Source: Amycolatopsis granulosa
GTDB taxonomy: Bacteria; Actinomycetota; Actinomycetes; Mycobacteriales; Pseudonocardiaceae
NCBI RefSeq assembly: GCF_011758745.1
Contig: NZ_JAANOV010000001.1
Coordinates: forward strand, 4,588,001-4,652,000
Length of the DNA: 64,000 nt
Direction: 5' to 3'
Part shown: positions 1 to 9,349 of the stretch, in pieces
Layout of the letters: the number at the start of each line of letters is the position of its first letter
Position numbering within the stretch: the first letter of the stretch is position 1
Position numbers and translations under genes: made by a program
Notes under the pieces: model-generated
The model's database searches: none
Seen by the model: the letters and a program-made list of their open reading frames with translations, nothing else
Told to the model about the DNA's origin: nothing

Positions 1-3000
1 AGCGTTTGCTGGGTCTCGGCCAGGCCCAGCTCCCACGGGCCGCCGGCGTGCTTGATCGAGGACAGCGGCGAGGCACCGGTGCCGCCGTCGTGACCGGAGA
101 TCAGCACCACGTCGGCGTGCGCCTTGGACACCCCGGCCGCGACCGTGCCGACGCCCACCTCGGACACCAGCTTCACGTGGATGCGTGCGGCCGGGTTGGC
201 GTTCTTCAGGTCGTGGATCAGCTGCGCCAGGTCCTCGATCGAGTAGATGTCGTGGTGCGGCGGCGGGGAGATCAGCCCCACACCGGGTGTGGAGTGCCGG
301 GTGCGCGCGATCCACGGGTACACCTTCGCGCCGGGCAGCTGGCCGCCCTCGCCGGGCTTGGCGCCCTGCGCCATCTTGATCTGGATGTCGTCGGCGTTGA
401 CCAGGTACTCGCTGGTCACCCCGAACCGGCCGCTGGCGACCTGCTTGACGGCGCTGCGCCGCTCCGGGTCGTAGAGCCGCTCCGGGTCCTCGCCACCCTC
501 ACCGGTGTTGGACTTGCCGCCCAGCCGGTTCATCGCGATGGCGAGGGTCTCGTGCATCTCCTGCGAGATCGAGCCGTAGGAGATGGCGCCGGTCGCGAAC
601 CGCTTCACGATCGACGAGACCGGCTCGACCTCCTCGATCGGCACCGGCGGCCGCACGCCCTCCTTCAGCTCGAACAGCCCGCGCAGCGTGAACAGCTTCT
701 TCGACTGTTCGTCGACGGCGTTGGTGTACTCCTTGAACACCTCGTAGCGGCCGGTGCGGGTGGAGTGCTGGAGCTTGAAGACCGTGTGCGGGTTGAACAG
801 GTGCGGCTCGCCCTCGCGCCGCCACTGGTAGTCCGAGCCGATCTCCAGTTCGCGGTGGCCGGCGCGGAACCCGTCCCGCGGGAACGCGCGGGCGTGCCGC
901 TGCCGGACCTCCTCGTGCAGCACGTCGAAGCCGACGCCGCCCAGCCGGGAGGTGGTTCCGGTGAAGCAGGTGTCGATGACGTCCTGCGAGAGGCCGAGCG
1001 CCTCGAAGATCTGCGCGCCGGTGTAGGAGGCCACAGTGGACACTCCCATCTTCGACATGGTCTTGCGCACGCCCTTGCCCAGCGCCTTGATCAGGTTCCG
1101 GGTCGCCTGCTGCGGCGTGACGCCGGGGATCTTGCCGTCGCGGGCCAGTTCCTCGACCGTGGCCATCGCCAGGTACGGGTTCACCGCGGCGGCGCCGTAA
1201 CCGAGCAACAGCGCGATGTGGTGCACCTCGCGGGCATCGGCGGTCTCGGCGATGATGCCCACCTGGGTGCGGGTCTTCTGCCGCACCAGGTGGTGGTGCA
1301 CCGCGCCGGTGAGCAGCAGCGACGGGATGGCCGCGTGGTCGGCGTCGACCCCGCGGTCGGACAGCACGATCAGCCGGGCGCCCTCGGAGATCGCGTTGGA
1401 CACCTCGGTCCGGATCTCCTCCAGGCGGGCCACCAGCGCGTCCCCGCCGCCGTGCACGTCGTAGAGGCCGTGGATGGTGACCGCGGCGAACTCCGGCAGG
1501 TCGCCGTCGTCGTTGATGTGCACCAGCTTGGCCAGCTCGTCGTTGTCCAGCACCGGGAACGGCAGGACGACGCGGCGGCAGGATTCGCCGCCGGCCTCCA
1601 GCAGGTTCGGCTGGGCACCGAGCTGGGTGCCCAGCGATGTCACCAGCTCCTCCCGGATCGCGTCCAGCGGCGGGTTGGTGACCTGGGCGAACAGCTGGAT
1701 GAAGTAGTCGAAGATCGGGCGCGGGCCGGACGACAGGGTCGCGAGGGGCGAGTCGTTGCCCATCGACCCGATGGGCTCGGCGCCGGTGCCTGCCATCGGC
1801 GACAGCAGCGTGTCGAGCTCCTCCTCGGTGTAGCCGAACGCCTGCTGCCGGCGCACCAGCGAGGCGTGCGTGGGCACTTCGCGCTCGCGCTCGGGCAATT
1901 CCTCCAGCCGCACCAGGCCCTGGCGGACCCACTCGTCGTAGGGGTGCTCGGCGGCGAGCTGCCCCTTGATCTCCTCGTCGTCGACGATGCGGCCCAGCGC
2001 GGTGTCGACGAGGAACATGCGGCCCGGTTCCAGCCTGCCCTTCTGCACGATCGTCGCCTGGTCCAGCTCCAGCACGCCGACCTCGCTGGCCAGCACGACC
2101 AGGCCGTCCTCGGTGACCCAGTACCGGGCCGGCCGCAGGCCGTTGCGGTCGAGTACCGCGCCGATCTGGGTGCCGTCGGTGAACGACACCAGCGCCGGGC
2201 CGTCCCACGGCTCCATCAGGGTGGAGTGGAACTCGTAGAACGCCCGCCGGGCGGGATCCATCTCCTCGTGGTTCTCCCACGCCTCCGGGATCATCATCAG
2301 CACGGCGTGCGGCAGGCTGCGGCCGCCCAGGTGCAGCAGCTCCAGCACCTCGTCGAAGGACGCCGAGTCGCTCGCGCCGCGGGTGACGACCGGGTAGATC
2401 CGCTTGAGGTCACCGGGGATCAGGTCGGTGGCGAGCATCGACTCGCGCGCGTCCATCCAGTTCCGGTTGCCGCGCAGCGTGTTGATCTCGCCGTTGTGCG
2501 CCACGTACCGGTAGGGGTGCGCCAGTGGCCACGACGGGAAGGTGTTGGTGGAGAAGCGGGAATGGACCAGGCCGATCGCGCTGGTCACCCGCTCGTCGGT
2601 CAGGTCGGGGAAGAACCGCGGCACCTGCGGCTCGGTGAGCATTCCCTTGTAGACGATCGTGCGGGCGGACAGGCTCGGGAAGTACACGTCCTCGTCGGCG
2701 AGCAGGTGCTCGGCCCGCTTGCGCACGCAGAAGGCGGCCCGTTCCAGGTCGAGGCCGGTGCGCAGGCCCTCGTGCGAGGTGAGGAACAGCTGCGCGAAGT
2801 GCGGCATCGTGGTGGCCGCGGTCGGCCCGACGTGCTCGGGGTCCACCGGGACCTCGCGCCAGCCCAGGACCCGCAGGCCCTCCTCGGCGGCGATGCCCTC
2901 GATCGCGCTCATCGCGCGGCCGCGGGCGGTCTCGCCGGTGGGCAGGAACGCGGTGCCCACGGCGTAGTGACCGGCCTCCGGCAGGTCGAAGCCGACGACC

Positions 3001-3233
3001 TCGCGGAAGAACGCATCCGGCACCTGGATCAGGATGCCCGCGCCGTCGCCGGTCTCCGGTTCGGCTCCTCTGGCGCCACGGTGTTCCAGGTTGCGCAGGG
3101 CCGTGAGGGCCTTGGTCACGATGTCGTGGCTGCGTCGGCCGGACATGTCGGCGACGAACGCGACACCGCAGGCATCGTGCTCGTATTGCGCGTCGTACAA
3201 GCCTTCCGGCTTGCGAACACTGGGGCGGGTCAC
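1..3233 (-). CDS. gltB: Glutamate synthase large subunit, 3' end cut off by window edge
   Basis: Large subunit of NADPH-dependent glutamate synthase, which makes two glutamates from glutamine and 2-oxoglutarate in the cytoplasm. About 1,077 of roughly 1,500 residues are present. The class II amidotransferase domain starts with EHDACGVAF, and Cys22 should become the N-terminal nucleophile after propeptide removal. NLEHRGARG and the GDGAGI segment follow. The last visible residues ([13 protein letters not shown]) lie in the FMN/synthase half, so the expected Fe-S cysteines and gltD lie outside the window. The GTG at 3233 has GAGGAG 10 nt upstream. An in-frame GTG at 3281 has a better-spaced AGGAGG and would give a 37-residue propeptide, so the start is uncertain. 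Confidence 0.95.
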   Translation of the reverse strand, partial: MTRPSVRKPEGLYDAQYEHDACGVAFVADMSGRRSHDIVTKALTALRNLEHRGARGAEPETGDGAGILIQVPDAFFREVVGFDLPEAGHYAVGTAFLPTGETARGRAMSAIEGIAAEEGLRVLGWREVPVDPEHVGPTAATTMPHFAQLFLTSHEGLRTGLDLERAAFCVRKRAEHLLADEDVYFPSLSARTIVYKGMLTEPQVPRFFPDLTDERVTSAIGLVHSRFSTNTFPSWPLAHPYRYVAHNGEINTLRGNRNWMDARESMLATDLIPGDLKRIYPVVTRGASDSASFDEVLELLHLGGRSLPHAVLMMIPEAWENHEEMDPARRAFYEFHSTLMEPWDGPALVSFTDGTQIGAVLDRNGLRPARYWVTEDGLVVLASEVGVLELDQATIVQKGRLEPGRMFLVDTALGRIVDDEEIKGQLAAEHPYDEWVRQGLVRLEELPEREREVPTHASLVRRQQAFGYTEEELDTLLSPMAGTGAEPIGSMGNDSPLATLSSGPRPIFDYFIQLFAQVTNPPLDAIREELVTSLGTQLGAQPNLLEAGGESCRRVVLPFPVLDNDELAKLVHINDDGDLPEFAAVTIHGLYDVHGGGDALVARLEEIRTEVSNAISEGARLIVLSDRGVDADHAAIPSLLLTGAVHHHLVRQKTRTQVGIIAETADAREVHHIALLLGYGAAAVNPYLAMATVEELARDGKIPGVTPQQATRNLIKALGKGVRKTMSKMGVSTVASYTGAQIFEALGLSQDVIDTCFTGTTSRLGGVGFDVLHEEVRQRHARAFPRDGFRAGHRELEIGSDYQWRREGEPHLFNPHTVFKLQHSTRTGRYEVFKEYTNAVDEQSKKLFTLRGLFELKEGVRPPVPIEEVEPVSSIVKRFATGAISYGSISQEMHETLAIAMNRLGGKSNTGEGGEDPERLYDPERRSAVKQVASGRFGVTSEYLVNADDIQIKMAQGAKPGEGGQLPGAKVYPWIARTRHSTPGVGLISPPPHHDIYSIEDLAQLIHDLKNANPAARIHVKLVSEVGVGTVAAGVSKAHADVVLISGHDGGTGASPLSSIKHAGGPWELGLAETQQT

Positions 3234-3531
3234 GGCTGGCCGTCTCCTCACACGTGGGCGCGGCGCGGGCGCTGCTAACACAGCGGCCCTCCTGCGCGAT
3301 GGTCAGTCGGGAGCAGAGGTAGGAGTCGCCCGGACGAGGGCAGGACTCACCTACACCGGCCACACGTCATCGGGTGGCCGCGGTCGGCACGTCGTCGGGC
3401 CGCTGGCGCGCATCAGCGTGTCCCGGGTCGTGGTGGGCGGGTCCCCGCGGCGCGCCAGTTACCCCCGGGTTCGCCGGGTCTTATGACAGTAATGTGAATT
3501 CGCCGTGATCGATATACGCCGACCGGACTCG

Positions 3532-3543
3532 TGGCATATGCCA
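3532..3543. promoter_or_regulatory. Perfect palindrome upstream of gltB
   Basis: TGGCATATGCCA is a perfect 12-bp palindrome in a locally AT-richer stretch about 300 bp upstream of gltB. It could be an operator, but no regulator is identified. Confidence 0.3.
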
Positions 3544-3703
3544 TAGGGGCGTTGACGGCGCCGCCTCCGGTGTGGAAGTGCTTCCCATACGCCGCTGACC
3601 TGCACAAACACCGAACCGGTCGCGCCGGTGATCGATTCACCGGATCGGGTGGCGATCCGATCAAGTAATCAAGGTGTTACGAACGGGTGCCGGCCCGGCC
3701 CCG

Positions 3704-3730
3704 GCCCGGGTCCCGGAACCGGGCCCGGGC
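3704..3730 (-). terminator. GC-rich hairpin after the decarboxylase gene
   Basis: GCCCGGG-T-CCCGG and CCGGG-CCCGGGC form a 12-bp stem with one bulged base. The hairpin ends 3 nt downstream of the decarboxylase stop codon. There is no T tract, as is common in actinomycetes. Confidence 0.5.
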
Positions 3731-3732
3731 GC

Positions 3733-4506
3733 TCAGCCCGACACCGTCACCGACCCGAGACCGGTGAAGTGCGCCGCGACGCGCGAGCCCGCCTCGACGG
3801 GCACCGCATCCGTCAGCCCGCCGGTCAGCACGATCCACCCGGCCTCCAGCGCCAGCCCCCGCTCCGCCAGCGTGTTCGCCGCCAGTGCCAGTGCTTCACC
3901 CGGATGGCCGAGCACCGCCGCGCCGGTGGCACTGTCCACGATGGCCCCGTCGACCTCCAGCAGGCACGCCTGGAGGGACAGATCCAGCCCGGACGGCGCG
4001 ACCCCCACCGGCCCGACGCGGAACACGCCCGACGACGCGTTGTCCGCGATGGTGTCCGGTGCGGCGAACCGGAAGTCCTGGTAGCGCGAGTCGATGACCT
4101 CGATCCCGCCGTGGACCCGGTCCACCGCGCCCATCGCCACCGCCGCGGTGACACCGGGCCCGGCCAGGCGTTCACCCAGCACGAACACGATCTCCGGCTC
4201 GGCACGTGGGTGGATCAGCGGCGGCAGCGGGTCCGCGGCAGGCAGCACCATGGCGTCGGTCAGCCAGGCCAGCACCGGACGGTCCACGCCCATGCGCTCC
4301 TGCTGCGCCCGGGACGTCAACCCCAGTTTGAGCCCGATCAGCTTCTCGCCGCGGGCCAGCCGCAGCCGCAGCACCTCGTCCTGGACCGCGTATGCGGTGC
4401 GCGCGTCCAGCCCCGGCCATTCCGCGGTGATCGGCCCGCGCGCGACGCCGGCGTCCCCGGCCGCCAGCAGCACCCGTGCCGCCTCGGCGATGCTCCACTC
4501 GGTCAT
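3733..4506 (-). CDS. 4-oxalocrotonate (2-oxo-3-hexenedioate) decarboxylase-like protein
   Basis: 257-residue member of the hydratase/decarboxylase (FAH-related) family. LIGLKLGLTS, the metal-binding region HPRAEPEIVFVLG, VIDSRYQDFRF and VLGHPGEALALAANTLAERG match the decarboxylase (DmpH/XylI) branch better than the hydratase branch. That enzyme would convert 2-oxo-3-hexenedioate to 2-hydroxypenta-2,4-dienoate, the substrate of the upstream neighbour. The ATG overlaps the stop of that neighbour (ATGA). In the Dmp system the two enzymes form a complex, which the coupled translation fits. The assignment comes from recalled family sequences. A second hydratase is the alternative. Confidence 0.8.
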   Translation of the reverse strand: MTEWSIAEAARVLLAAGDAGVARGPITAEWPGLDARTAYAVQDEVLRLRLARGEKLIGLKLGLTSRAQQERMGVDRPVLAWLTDAMVLPAADPLPPLIHPRAEPEIVFVLGERLAGPGVTAAVAMGAVDRVHGGIEVIDSRYQDFRFAAPDTIADNASSGVFRVGPVGVAPSGLDLSLQACLLEVDGAIVDSATGAAVLGHPGEALALAANTLAERGLALEAGWIVLTGGLTDAVPVEAGSRVAAHFTGLGSVTVSG

Positions 4507-5300
4507 GCGTCCTCCCCGCCCGCGAACACCGCGGTCACACTGCCCAGCCCGGCCACCGTGGCCACCACCGTGTCCCCGGGCCGCACCGGGATCGCCCGGG
4601 TCATCGAACCGGGCAGCACGACGTGGCCCGGCTCCAGGTCGACGCCCAGCGGGCCGACCGTGTTGGCCAGCCACACCAGCGCGTTCAGCGGCGATCCGAG
4701 CACCGCGCCGCCCGCCCCGGTGGCGGCCAGCTCCCCGTTGGCGTGCAGGGTGCACCCGGCGAGCCGCAGGTCCACCGACGACAGTGCGGTCGGCCTGCTG
4801 CCCAGCACCACTCCGCCGGAGGAGGCGTTGTCGGCGATGGTGTCCACGATCGAGATGCGCCAGTCCGCGATCCGGGAGTCGACGATCTCCAGCGCCGGCA
4901 GCACGAAGTCGACCGCGCGCACCGCGTCGGCCACCGTCACGCCCGGTCCGGACAGCTTCCGCCCCAGCACGAACGCGATCTCGGGTTCGATCCGCGGCTG
5001 CAGGAAGCCGCCGGCCGGGATCGGCTGGTGCTCGAGGTGGAACATGCCGCCGGTGAGGTGCCCGTAGTCCGGCTGGTCCACGCCCATCTGCCGCTGCATC
5101 GCGGCCGAGGCCAGGCCCACCTTGTGGCCCTTGATCTCCGCGCCGCCCTCGGTCCACACGCGCACCTGGTCGAGCTGGATCCGGTAGGCGTCCTCGACGG
5201 TCGCCTCCGGGTAGGTCTCGATCAGGGGCGCGATCGGCTTGCCCGCCGCGTAGGCCCGCAGCAGGAGGTCGGCCGCCTCGCGCACCGCTGTCGCATCCAT
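4503..5300 (-). CDS. 2-keto-4-pentenoate hydratase-like protein
   Basis: 265-residue hydratase of the MhpD/DmpE/HsaE type, expected to add water to 2-hydroxypenta-2,4-dienoate to give 4-hydroxy-2-oxovalerate. GHKVGLASAAMQRQMGV, the acidic metal site PRIEPEIAFVLGR, EIVDSRIADWRI and VLPGSMTRAI closely follow hydratases of this family. The start is ATG at 5300, and the gene ends inside the ATGA overlap with the decarboxylase gene. No ring-cleavage dioxygenase, aldolase or acylating aldehyde dehydrogenase accompanies the pair, so the pathway it serves must be completed elsewhere. Confidence 0.87.
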   Translation of the reverse strand: MDATAVREAADLLLRAYAAGKPIAPLIETYPEATVEDAYRIQLDQVRVWTEGGAEIKGHKVGLASAAMQRQMGVDQPDYGHLTGGMFHLEHQPIPAGGFLQPRIEPEIAFVLGRKLSGPGVTVADAVRAVDFVLPALEIVDSRIADWRISIVDTIADNASSGGVVLGSRPTALSSVDLRLAGCTLHANGELAATGAGGAVLGSPLNALVWLANTVGPLGVDLEPGHVVLPGSMTRAIPVRPGDTVVATVAGLGSVTAVFAGGEDA

Positions 5301-5364
5301 GGCCCGAACTCTCGTGCCCGGGCCGGCGGACCGCAAGCACCGCGTTCCGCTGCGCGGCACACCG

Positions 5365-5907
5365 CTACACGTGCGTGTGCTGGTCGGCCGCGACGATCTC
5401 CGCCGCCGACGGCGCGTGCTCCGGGTCGGTGAGCCACTGCAGGGCGACGCCGACGAGCAGCGAGTAGTAGTGCGAGCCGACGATCCGGACCCGGTCCGGG
5501 TCGGCATCCGGGCCGAGGCCGCCGAAGGCCCTGGCCAGCGCGGTGCGGGCCGCCTGCTGCGCCTGCGCGGTCATCTCCCGGATCTTCGCGTCGTGCTGGA
5601 GGTAGGCGACCCCCTCGAAGTTGACGAACCACAGCTGCCGGTTGCCGCGGATCGACTCGATGATCCGCTCCCACAGCGCCTCGTGGGTGTCGCCGTCGCC
5701 GAGGGCGCGGAAGAGCAGTTCACCCCATTCGGTGTTCAGTTCGTGCAGCGCGCGCGTGAGCAGCTCGTCCTTGGACCCGAAGTGGTAGTTGATCGACGCC
5801 AGGTTCGCCCCCGACGCGGCGGCCAGGTCCCGTGCCGTCGTGCGCGCGTAGCCGACGCGAAGGAGGCATCCGCGTGCCGCCGTCAGCAAATTCTCTCGAT
5901 GTCCCAC
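5365..5907 (-). CDS. TetR family transcriptional regulator
   Basis: 180-residue TetR regulator. The N-terminal helix-turn-helix is visible as ARTTARDLAAASGANLASINYHFGSKDEL (about residues 20-48 overall), followed by a ligand domain with aromatic-rich helices. The start is a GTG at 5907 without a strong Shine-Dalgarno. It is divergent from the ABC exporter at 5976, and two inverted repeats lie between the two starts. This suggests it represses the exporter and itself. The effector is unknown. Confidence 0.88.
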   Translation of the reverse strand: MGHRENLLTAARGCLLRVGYARTTARDLAAASGANLASINYHFGSKDELLTRALHELNTEWGELLFRALGDGDTHEALWERIIESIRGNRQLWFVNFEGVAYLQHDAKIREMTAQAQQAARTALARAFGGLGPDADPDRVRIVGSHYYSLLVGVALQWLTDPEHAPSAAEIVAADQHTHV

Positions 5908-5914
5908 GTCTGCT

Positions 5915-5945
5915 AACGTATCATGTGTACGTTCGTTTAAAACGA
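5915..5945. promoter_or_regulatory. Overlapping dyads, probable TetR operator
   Basis: AACGTA-N7-TACGTT (5915-5933) is followed directly by TCGTTT-A-AAACGA (5933-5945). Both inverted repeats are perfect. They fill the 68-bp gap between the TetR start and the ABC transporter start, the usual position of a shared operator/promoter. Confidence 0.55.
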
Positions 5946-5975
5946 CCGTTCATCACATCGAAGGGGATCATCACC

Positions 5976-6731
5976 ATGGGCACACCAGCCGTGCGCATCA
6001 GGGGGCTGCGCTGCAGGTTCGAGGGAGAGGCGGGGCCGGTCGACGCCCTGCGCGGCGTCGATCTCGACGCCGAACGAGGGTCGTTCCTGGCGATCATGGG
6101 ACCGTCCGGATCGGGCAAGACGACGCTGCTGCACAGCGCGGCCGGGCTGCGCACCCCGACCGCGGGCAGCGTCGAGCTGAACGGCGAGAGCCTGGCCGGG
6201 CTCGGCGAGACCAAGCTGGCGGAGTTGCGACGCCGGCGCATCGGGTTCGTGTTCCAGGCGTTCAACCTGCTCCCGGCGCTGACCGCCAGGGAGAACGTGG
6301 AGCTGCCGCTGCGGCTGGACGGGCGTCGTCCGGATCCCCAGCGGACCGAGGCGATGCTCGCCGGCGTCGGCCTCGCACAGCGCGGCGGGCACCGCCCGGA
6401 CCAGCTCTCCGGCGGGCAGAAGCAACGCGTCGCGGTGGCGCGGGCGCTGATCACCGACCCGGAGGTCGTCTTCGCCGACGAGCCCACCGGGGCGCTGGAC
6501 ATCCGCAGCGCCCGCGAGGTCCTCAGCCTGCTGCGCGGGCTCGCCGACCGGGGCCAGACCATCATCATGGTCACCCACGACCCGGTCGCCGCGTCGTTCT
6601 CCGACCGGGTGCTGTTCCTGGCTGACGGCCTGATCGTCGACCGCCTGGACCGCCCGTCCGCGGCGGCGGTGGCCAGCCGGATGGCGACGCTGGTCGAGTC
6701 CGCCGAGCGCGCCGCGATGGGGGTGAGCTGA
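5976..6731 (+). CDS. ABC transporter ATP-binding protein, MacB/LolD type
   Basis: 251-residue ATPase with Walker A GPSGSGKT (about residues 42-49), Q-loop VFQAFNLL, signature LSGGQKQRVAVARA and Walker B VVFADEPTGALD. The PTGALD wording is typical of MacB/LolD/FtsE-like ATPases that pair with FtsX-type permeases. The ATG at 5976 follows AAGGGGA at a good distance. The permease gene starts 1 nt after the stop. Probable export or extrusion of a lipophilic compound, controlled by the divergent TetR protein. Confidence 0.92.
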   Translation: MGTPAVRIRGLRCRFEGEAGPVDALRGVDLDAERGSFLAIMGPSGSGKTTLLHSAAGLRTPTAGSVELNGESLAGLGETKLAELRRRRIGFVFQAFNLLPALTARENVELPLRLDGRRPDPQRTEAMLAGVGLAQRGGHRPDQLSGGQKQRVAVARALITDPEVVFADEPTGALDIRSAREVLSLLRGLADRGQTIIMVTHDPVAASFSDRVLFLADGLIVDRLDRPSAAAVASRMATLVESAERAAMGVS

Positions 6732-6732
6732 C

Positions 6733-8058
6733 GTGGTGGGTCTCGCACTGCGGCTGTTCCGCCACCACCGGGGCGCGGCCATCGCCACCGGCCTGGTGGC
6801 GCTGATCGGGATGGGGCTGGTCACCGCGATGACCGCGCTCCTGGGCACCGGGCTCGCGGACACCACCGCGGCCGCCGACCGGCCGTTCCTCACCGAGTTC
6901 CCGGTGATCATGGGCGGCTGGGTGGTGGCGATCGTGCTGTTCGCGATGGTCTCCACGGTCGGCGTGACCCTGAGCGGCCGCACCGCCGAGATCGGCGGGC
7001 TGCGGCTGATCGGGGCGACGCCCCGCCAGGTGCAGGTGATGGTCTCGGCCGAGACCTTCGCCGTCTCCGCGGTGGCGTTGCTGCCCGGCCTGGGCGCGGG
7101 CTACCTGCTCGGCTGGATCGTGCTGAGCGCGGTGCGGTCCTCCGGGCTGATCGATCCGGCCTCGGTGTATTCGCCGGGGCTCGGGCTGCCCCTGCTCGGC
7201 GTCGTGGTCGTGCTGGTCGCGACCGTGGTGGCGGCGTGGATCGGCAGCCGCGGCACCGCCGGGCGCAGTCCGGTCGAGAGCGCGGGCCCGGCGCGGGGCA
7301 AGCGGTCCGGCCGGTCTCCCCGGCGGATCATCGCGGTGGTTGTGCTCGTCGCGGGTATCGGTTCGGCGTCGGCGGTGCTCGGCCTGGACGCCGACAACAT
7401 CGCCACGACCGCGATGACCGGGCCGGCCACGGTGCTCACCGCGATCGGGCTGGCGGTGCTCGCACCGGAGCTCGTCGGAGTGGCGAACCGGGTGCTGCGT
7501 GCCCTGTCCGCGTTGCCGCGTGGTGCGGCGGGCCACCTCGCGGCGATCAACCTGGCCGCGGCACCGGAGCGGGTGCGGCCGGCGGTCACGTTCCTGACGC
7601 TGCTCGTCGGGGTCTCCGCCGGCACGCTCAGCATGCAGGGCATCGAGAACCAGCACTCGGTCGCGGGCAGCACGGCGCAGGTGCTGGGGTCGATCAACTA
7701 CCTCGTGGTGGTTCTGATCGCGGTGTTCATGGCCATCGCGCTGACCAACAACCTGGTGGCCGCGCTCGGCCGGCGGAGCGAGGAGTTCGGCGCGATGTCG
7801 CTGGTCGGGTCCACGGCGGGGCAGACCCGCGGGATGCTGCTGCGGGAGATCGTCGCGGCGACGCTCGTCAGCGTCATCGCCGCGGTGGTGGGCGCGGTCG
7901 TGTGCGTCATCCCGTTCTCGATCGTCAAGACCGGCGGCGTGGCTGCCGCGTTCGCGGCCGGCCCGTACCTGCTCAGCGTCGTGCTCGGTGTGGTGATCGC
8001 GGTCGGTGTCACCACCGCCGCCGGTGGCCGCGTGGTGCGCGCGGCCATGGTCCACTGA
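6733..8058 (+). CDS. FtsX-like ABC permease
   Basis: 441-residue membrane protein. Hydrophobic segments lie near residues 13-35 and 55-80, around 110-170, around 195-245, and in a C-terminal group from about 310. This fits one or two FtsX/MacB-type permease domains. The GTG start lies 1 nt after the ATPase stop, so the pair is translationally coupled. The protein ends at a strong convergent terminator. Substrate unknown. Confidence 0.85.
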   Translation: MVGLALRLFRHHRGAAIATGLVALIGMGLVTAMTALLGTGLADTTAAADRPFLTEFPVIMGGWVVAIVLFAMVSTVGVTLSGRTAEIGGLRLIGATPRQVQVMVSAETFAVSAVALLPGLGAGYLLGWIVLSAVRSSGLIDPASVYSPGLGLPLLGVVVVLVATVVAAWIGSRGTAGRSPVESAGPARGKRSGRSPRRIIAVVVLVAGIGSASAVLGLDADNIATTAMTGPATVLTAIGLAVLAPELVGVANRVLRALSALPRGAAGHLAAINLAAAPERVRPAVTFLTLLVGVSAGTLSMQGIENQHSVAGSTAQVLGSINYLVVVLIAVFMAIALTNNLVAALGRRSEEFGAMSLVGSTAGQTRGMLLREIVAATLVSVIAAVVGAVVCVIPFSIVKTGGVAAAFAAGPYLLSVVLGVVIAVGVTTAAGGRVVRAAMVH

Positions 8059-8060
8059 GG

Positions 8061-8094
8061 ACCCGGCCGGGCCGTCACGACGGCCCGGCCGGGT
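8061..8094. terminator. Bidirectional terminator between permease and binding protein genes
   Basis: ACCCGGCCGGGCCGTC (8061-8076) and its exact reverse complement (8079-8094) form a 16-bp stem with a minimal loop. It sits between two convergent stop codons and serves both operons. Confidence 0.85.
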
Positions 8095-8098
8095 TCGC

Positions 8099-9349
8099 TC
8101 ACTTCTGGTGCGGCGCCACGTAGTCCTTGGCGTCCGCGGCTTCGAACAGCGGCTTCACGTACTTGATGCCGCCCACCGAACTCGCGTCCGCCTGCGCGAC
8201 GTAGACCTCGCGGGTCGGCGGTGCGCCCGGCTTGGAGAAGTCCAGGGGGGCCACCAGGTTGCCGGTGTCTGCCGAAGTGGTCTGCTGCAACGCCCGCAGG
8301 ATGCCGTCGCGGGTCAGGTCCTTGTTGTCGCAGGCCTTCTTCAGCACCGTGCCCCACACCTCGGCCACCGCGTAGCCGTAGGGCACGCCGGCGTTCGGCG
8401 GCTCCGGGAACTTGGCCGCCTGGTACTTCCCGAGCACCTCCTTCGCCTTCGGGATGTCGGCGGCGACCGGCACGCTGCTGGCCACCACGTACAGCCGGTC
8501 CAGCGCGTTCGCGGCCGGGCTGTTCAGCAGCACCGGGTCGAACGTGGGGTTGTTGCCCAGCACCGGGACGTTCAGCCCGAGCGCCTTGTTCGCCGCGGCC
8601 ACCGAACCGGTCTGCGCCGGGGTGGTGGTCAGCAGGATCGCCTTGACACCCTCGCCGCGCAGGCCGGTGACGATGTTGGTCAGGTCGTTGTCCGACGAGG
8701 TGATCTTGACCTCGCGCAGGTTCAGGCCGTGCTTCTGCGCGTAGTACTGCGACCCGCGCAGGCCGTTCGCGCCGTACTCGCCGTCGATGTAGATGTGCGC
8801 GACGGTGTCGCCGTCCTTGATCATCCCCTGTTCCTGCAGGTAGGACAGGCCGTCGATCATCTCCACGTCGTAGGTCGTGCCGACGATCATCACGTACGGG
8901 TTGTCCAGCAGCTCCGAGGACCAGGACGCCGGCGTGGTGGTCACCTTGTCGGACTTGATGTTCTGCTTGAGCGCCGCCATGATCGGCGACCCGACCACCT
9001 GGACGAACCCGAGCACCTTGGGCTCCAGCTGCGGATACAGGGTCTTCGCCTGGTCGGCCTTGTAGCCGTGGTCCACGACCTCCAGCCGGACCTGCCGGCC
9101 GCACACGCCACCGGCGGCGTTGAAGTCGTTGGCCCACAACTGGTTGCCGTGCGTGATGCCGATGGAGAGGTTCTTGAACGGACCGGTCAGGTCGCTCATG
9201 ACGCCGAGGGTGATCTCGTTCGCGGTGACCCCGAGGTCGGTCTTGACGCCGGAGGCGTCCGAGCCGGACGATCCCTGATCGCCCGCCTTGGTGCCGCACG
9301 CGGCGACGACCAGCATCGCCGCGAGGACCAGGGAAAGCCGTCGCTTCAT
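8099..9349 (-). CDS. Branched-chain/aromatic acid ABC transporter substrate-binding lipoprotein
   Basis: 416-residue periplasmic-binding protein of the Leu/Ile/Val (peripla_BP_6) family. A lipoprotein signal ends in VVAAC with Cys18 as lipidation site. EITLGVMSDLTGPFKN and the later IYIDGEYGANG segment are typical. Last gene of the five-gene operon, with ATG overlapping the permease stop (ATGA). It captures the substrate outside the membrane for the LivHM channel. Such systems often carry aromatic acids or amides instead of amino acids, so the ligand is open. Confidence 0.9.
   Translation of the reverse strand: MKRRLSLVLAAMLVVAACGTKAGDQGSSGSDASGVKTDLGVTANEITLGVMSDLTGPFKNLSIGITHGNQLWANDFNAAGGVCGRQVRLEVVDHGYKADQAKTLYPQLEPKVLGFVQVVGSPIMAALKQNIKSDKVTTTPASWSSELLDNPYVMIVGTTYDVEMIDGLSYLQEQGMIKDGDTVAHIYIDGEYGANGLRGSQYYAQKHGLNLREVKITSSDNDLTNIVTGLRGEGVKAILLTTTPAQTGSVAAANKALGLNVPVLGNNPTFDPVLLNSPAANALDRLYVVASSVPVAADIPKAKEVLGKYQAAKFPEPPNAGVPYGYAVAEVWGTVLKKACDNKDLTRDGILRALQQTTSADTGNLVAPLDFSKPGAPPTREVYVAQADASSVGGIKYVKPLFEAADAKDYVAPHQK

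Larger units (their letters stand above)
3234..3732. other. Gene-free region upstream of gltB
   Basis: About 500 bases between the gltB start and the end of the decarboxylase gene. It should carry the gltB promoter. It contains a perfect 12-bp palindrome (3532-3543) and a strong hairpin just past the decarboxylase stop (3704-3730). Read on the minus strand, ATTAC-6 nt-AAGAC near 3482-3497 loosely resembles one GlnR half-site pair. The match is weak and I do not call it. No convincing ORF was found. Confidence 0.6.

Noticed and set aside
6..3278. Very long open frame on the + strand opposite gltB
   Set aside because: It is antisense to clear glutamate synthase sequence. Its His/Arg/Asp-rich product matches no fold and arises from GC-biased third positions.
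3482..3497. GlnR-box-like sequence upstream of gltB
   Set aside because: Only one imperfect half-site pair is seen, and the second pair is absent.
3413..3664. 83-codon minus-strand frame upstream of gltB
   Set aside because: Arg/Pro-rich product, no ribosome site, no family; more likely promoter region.
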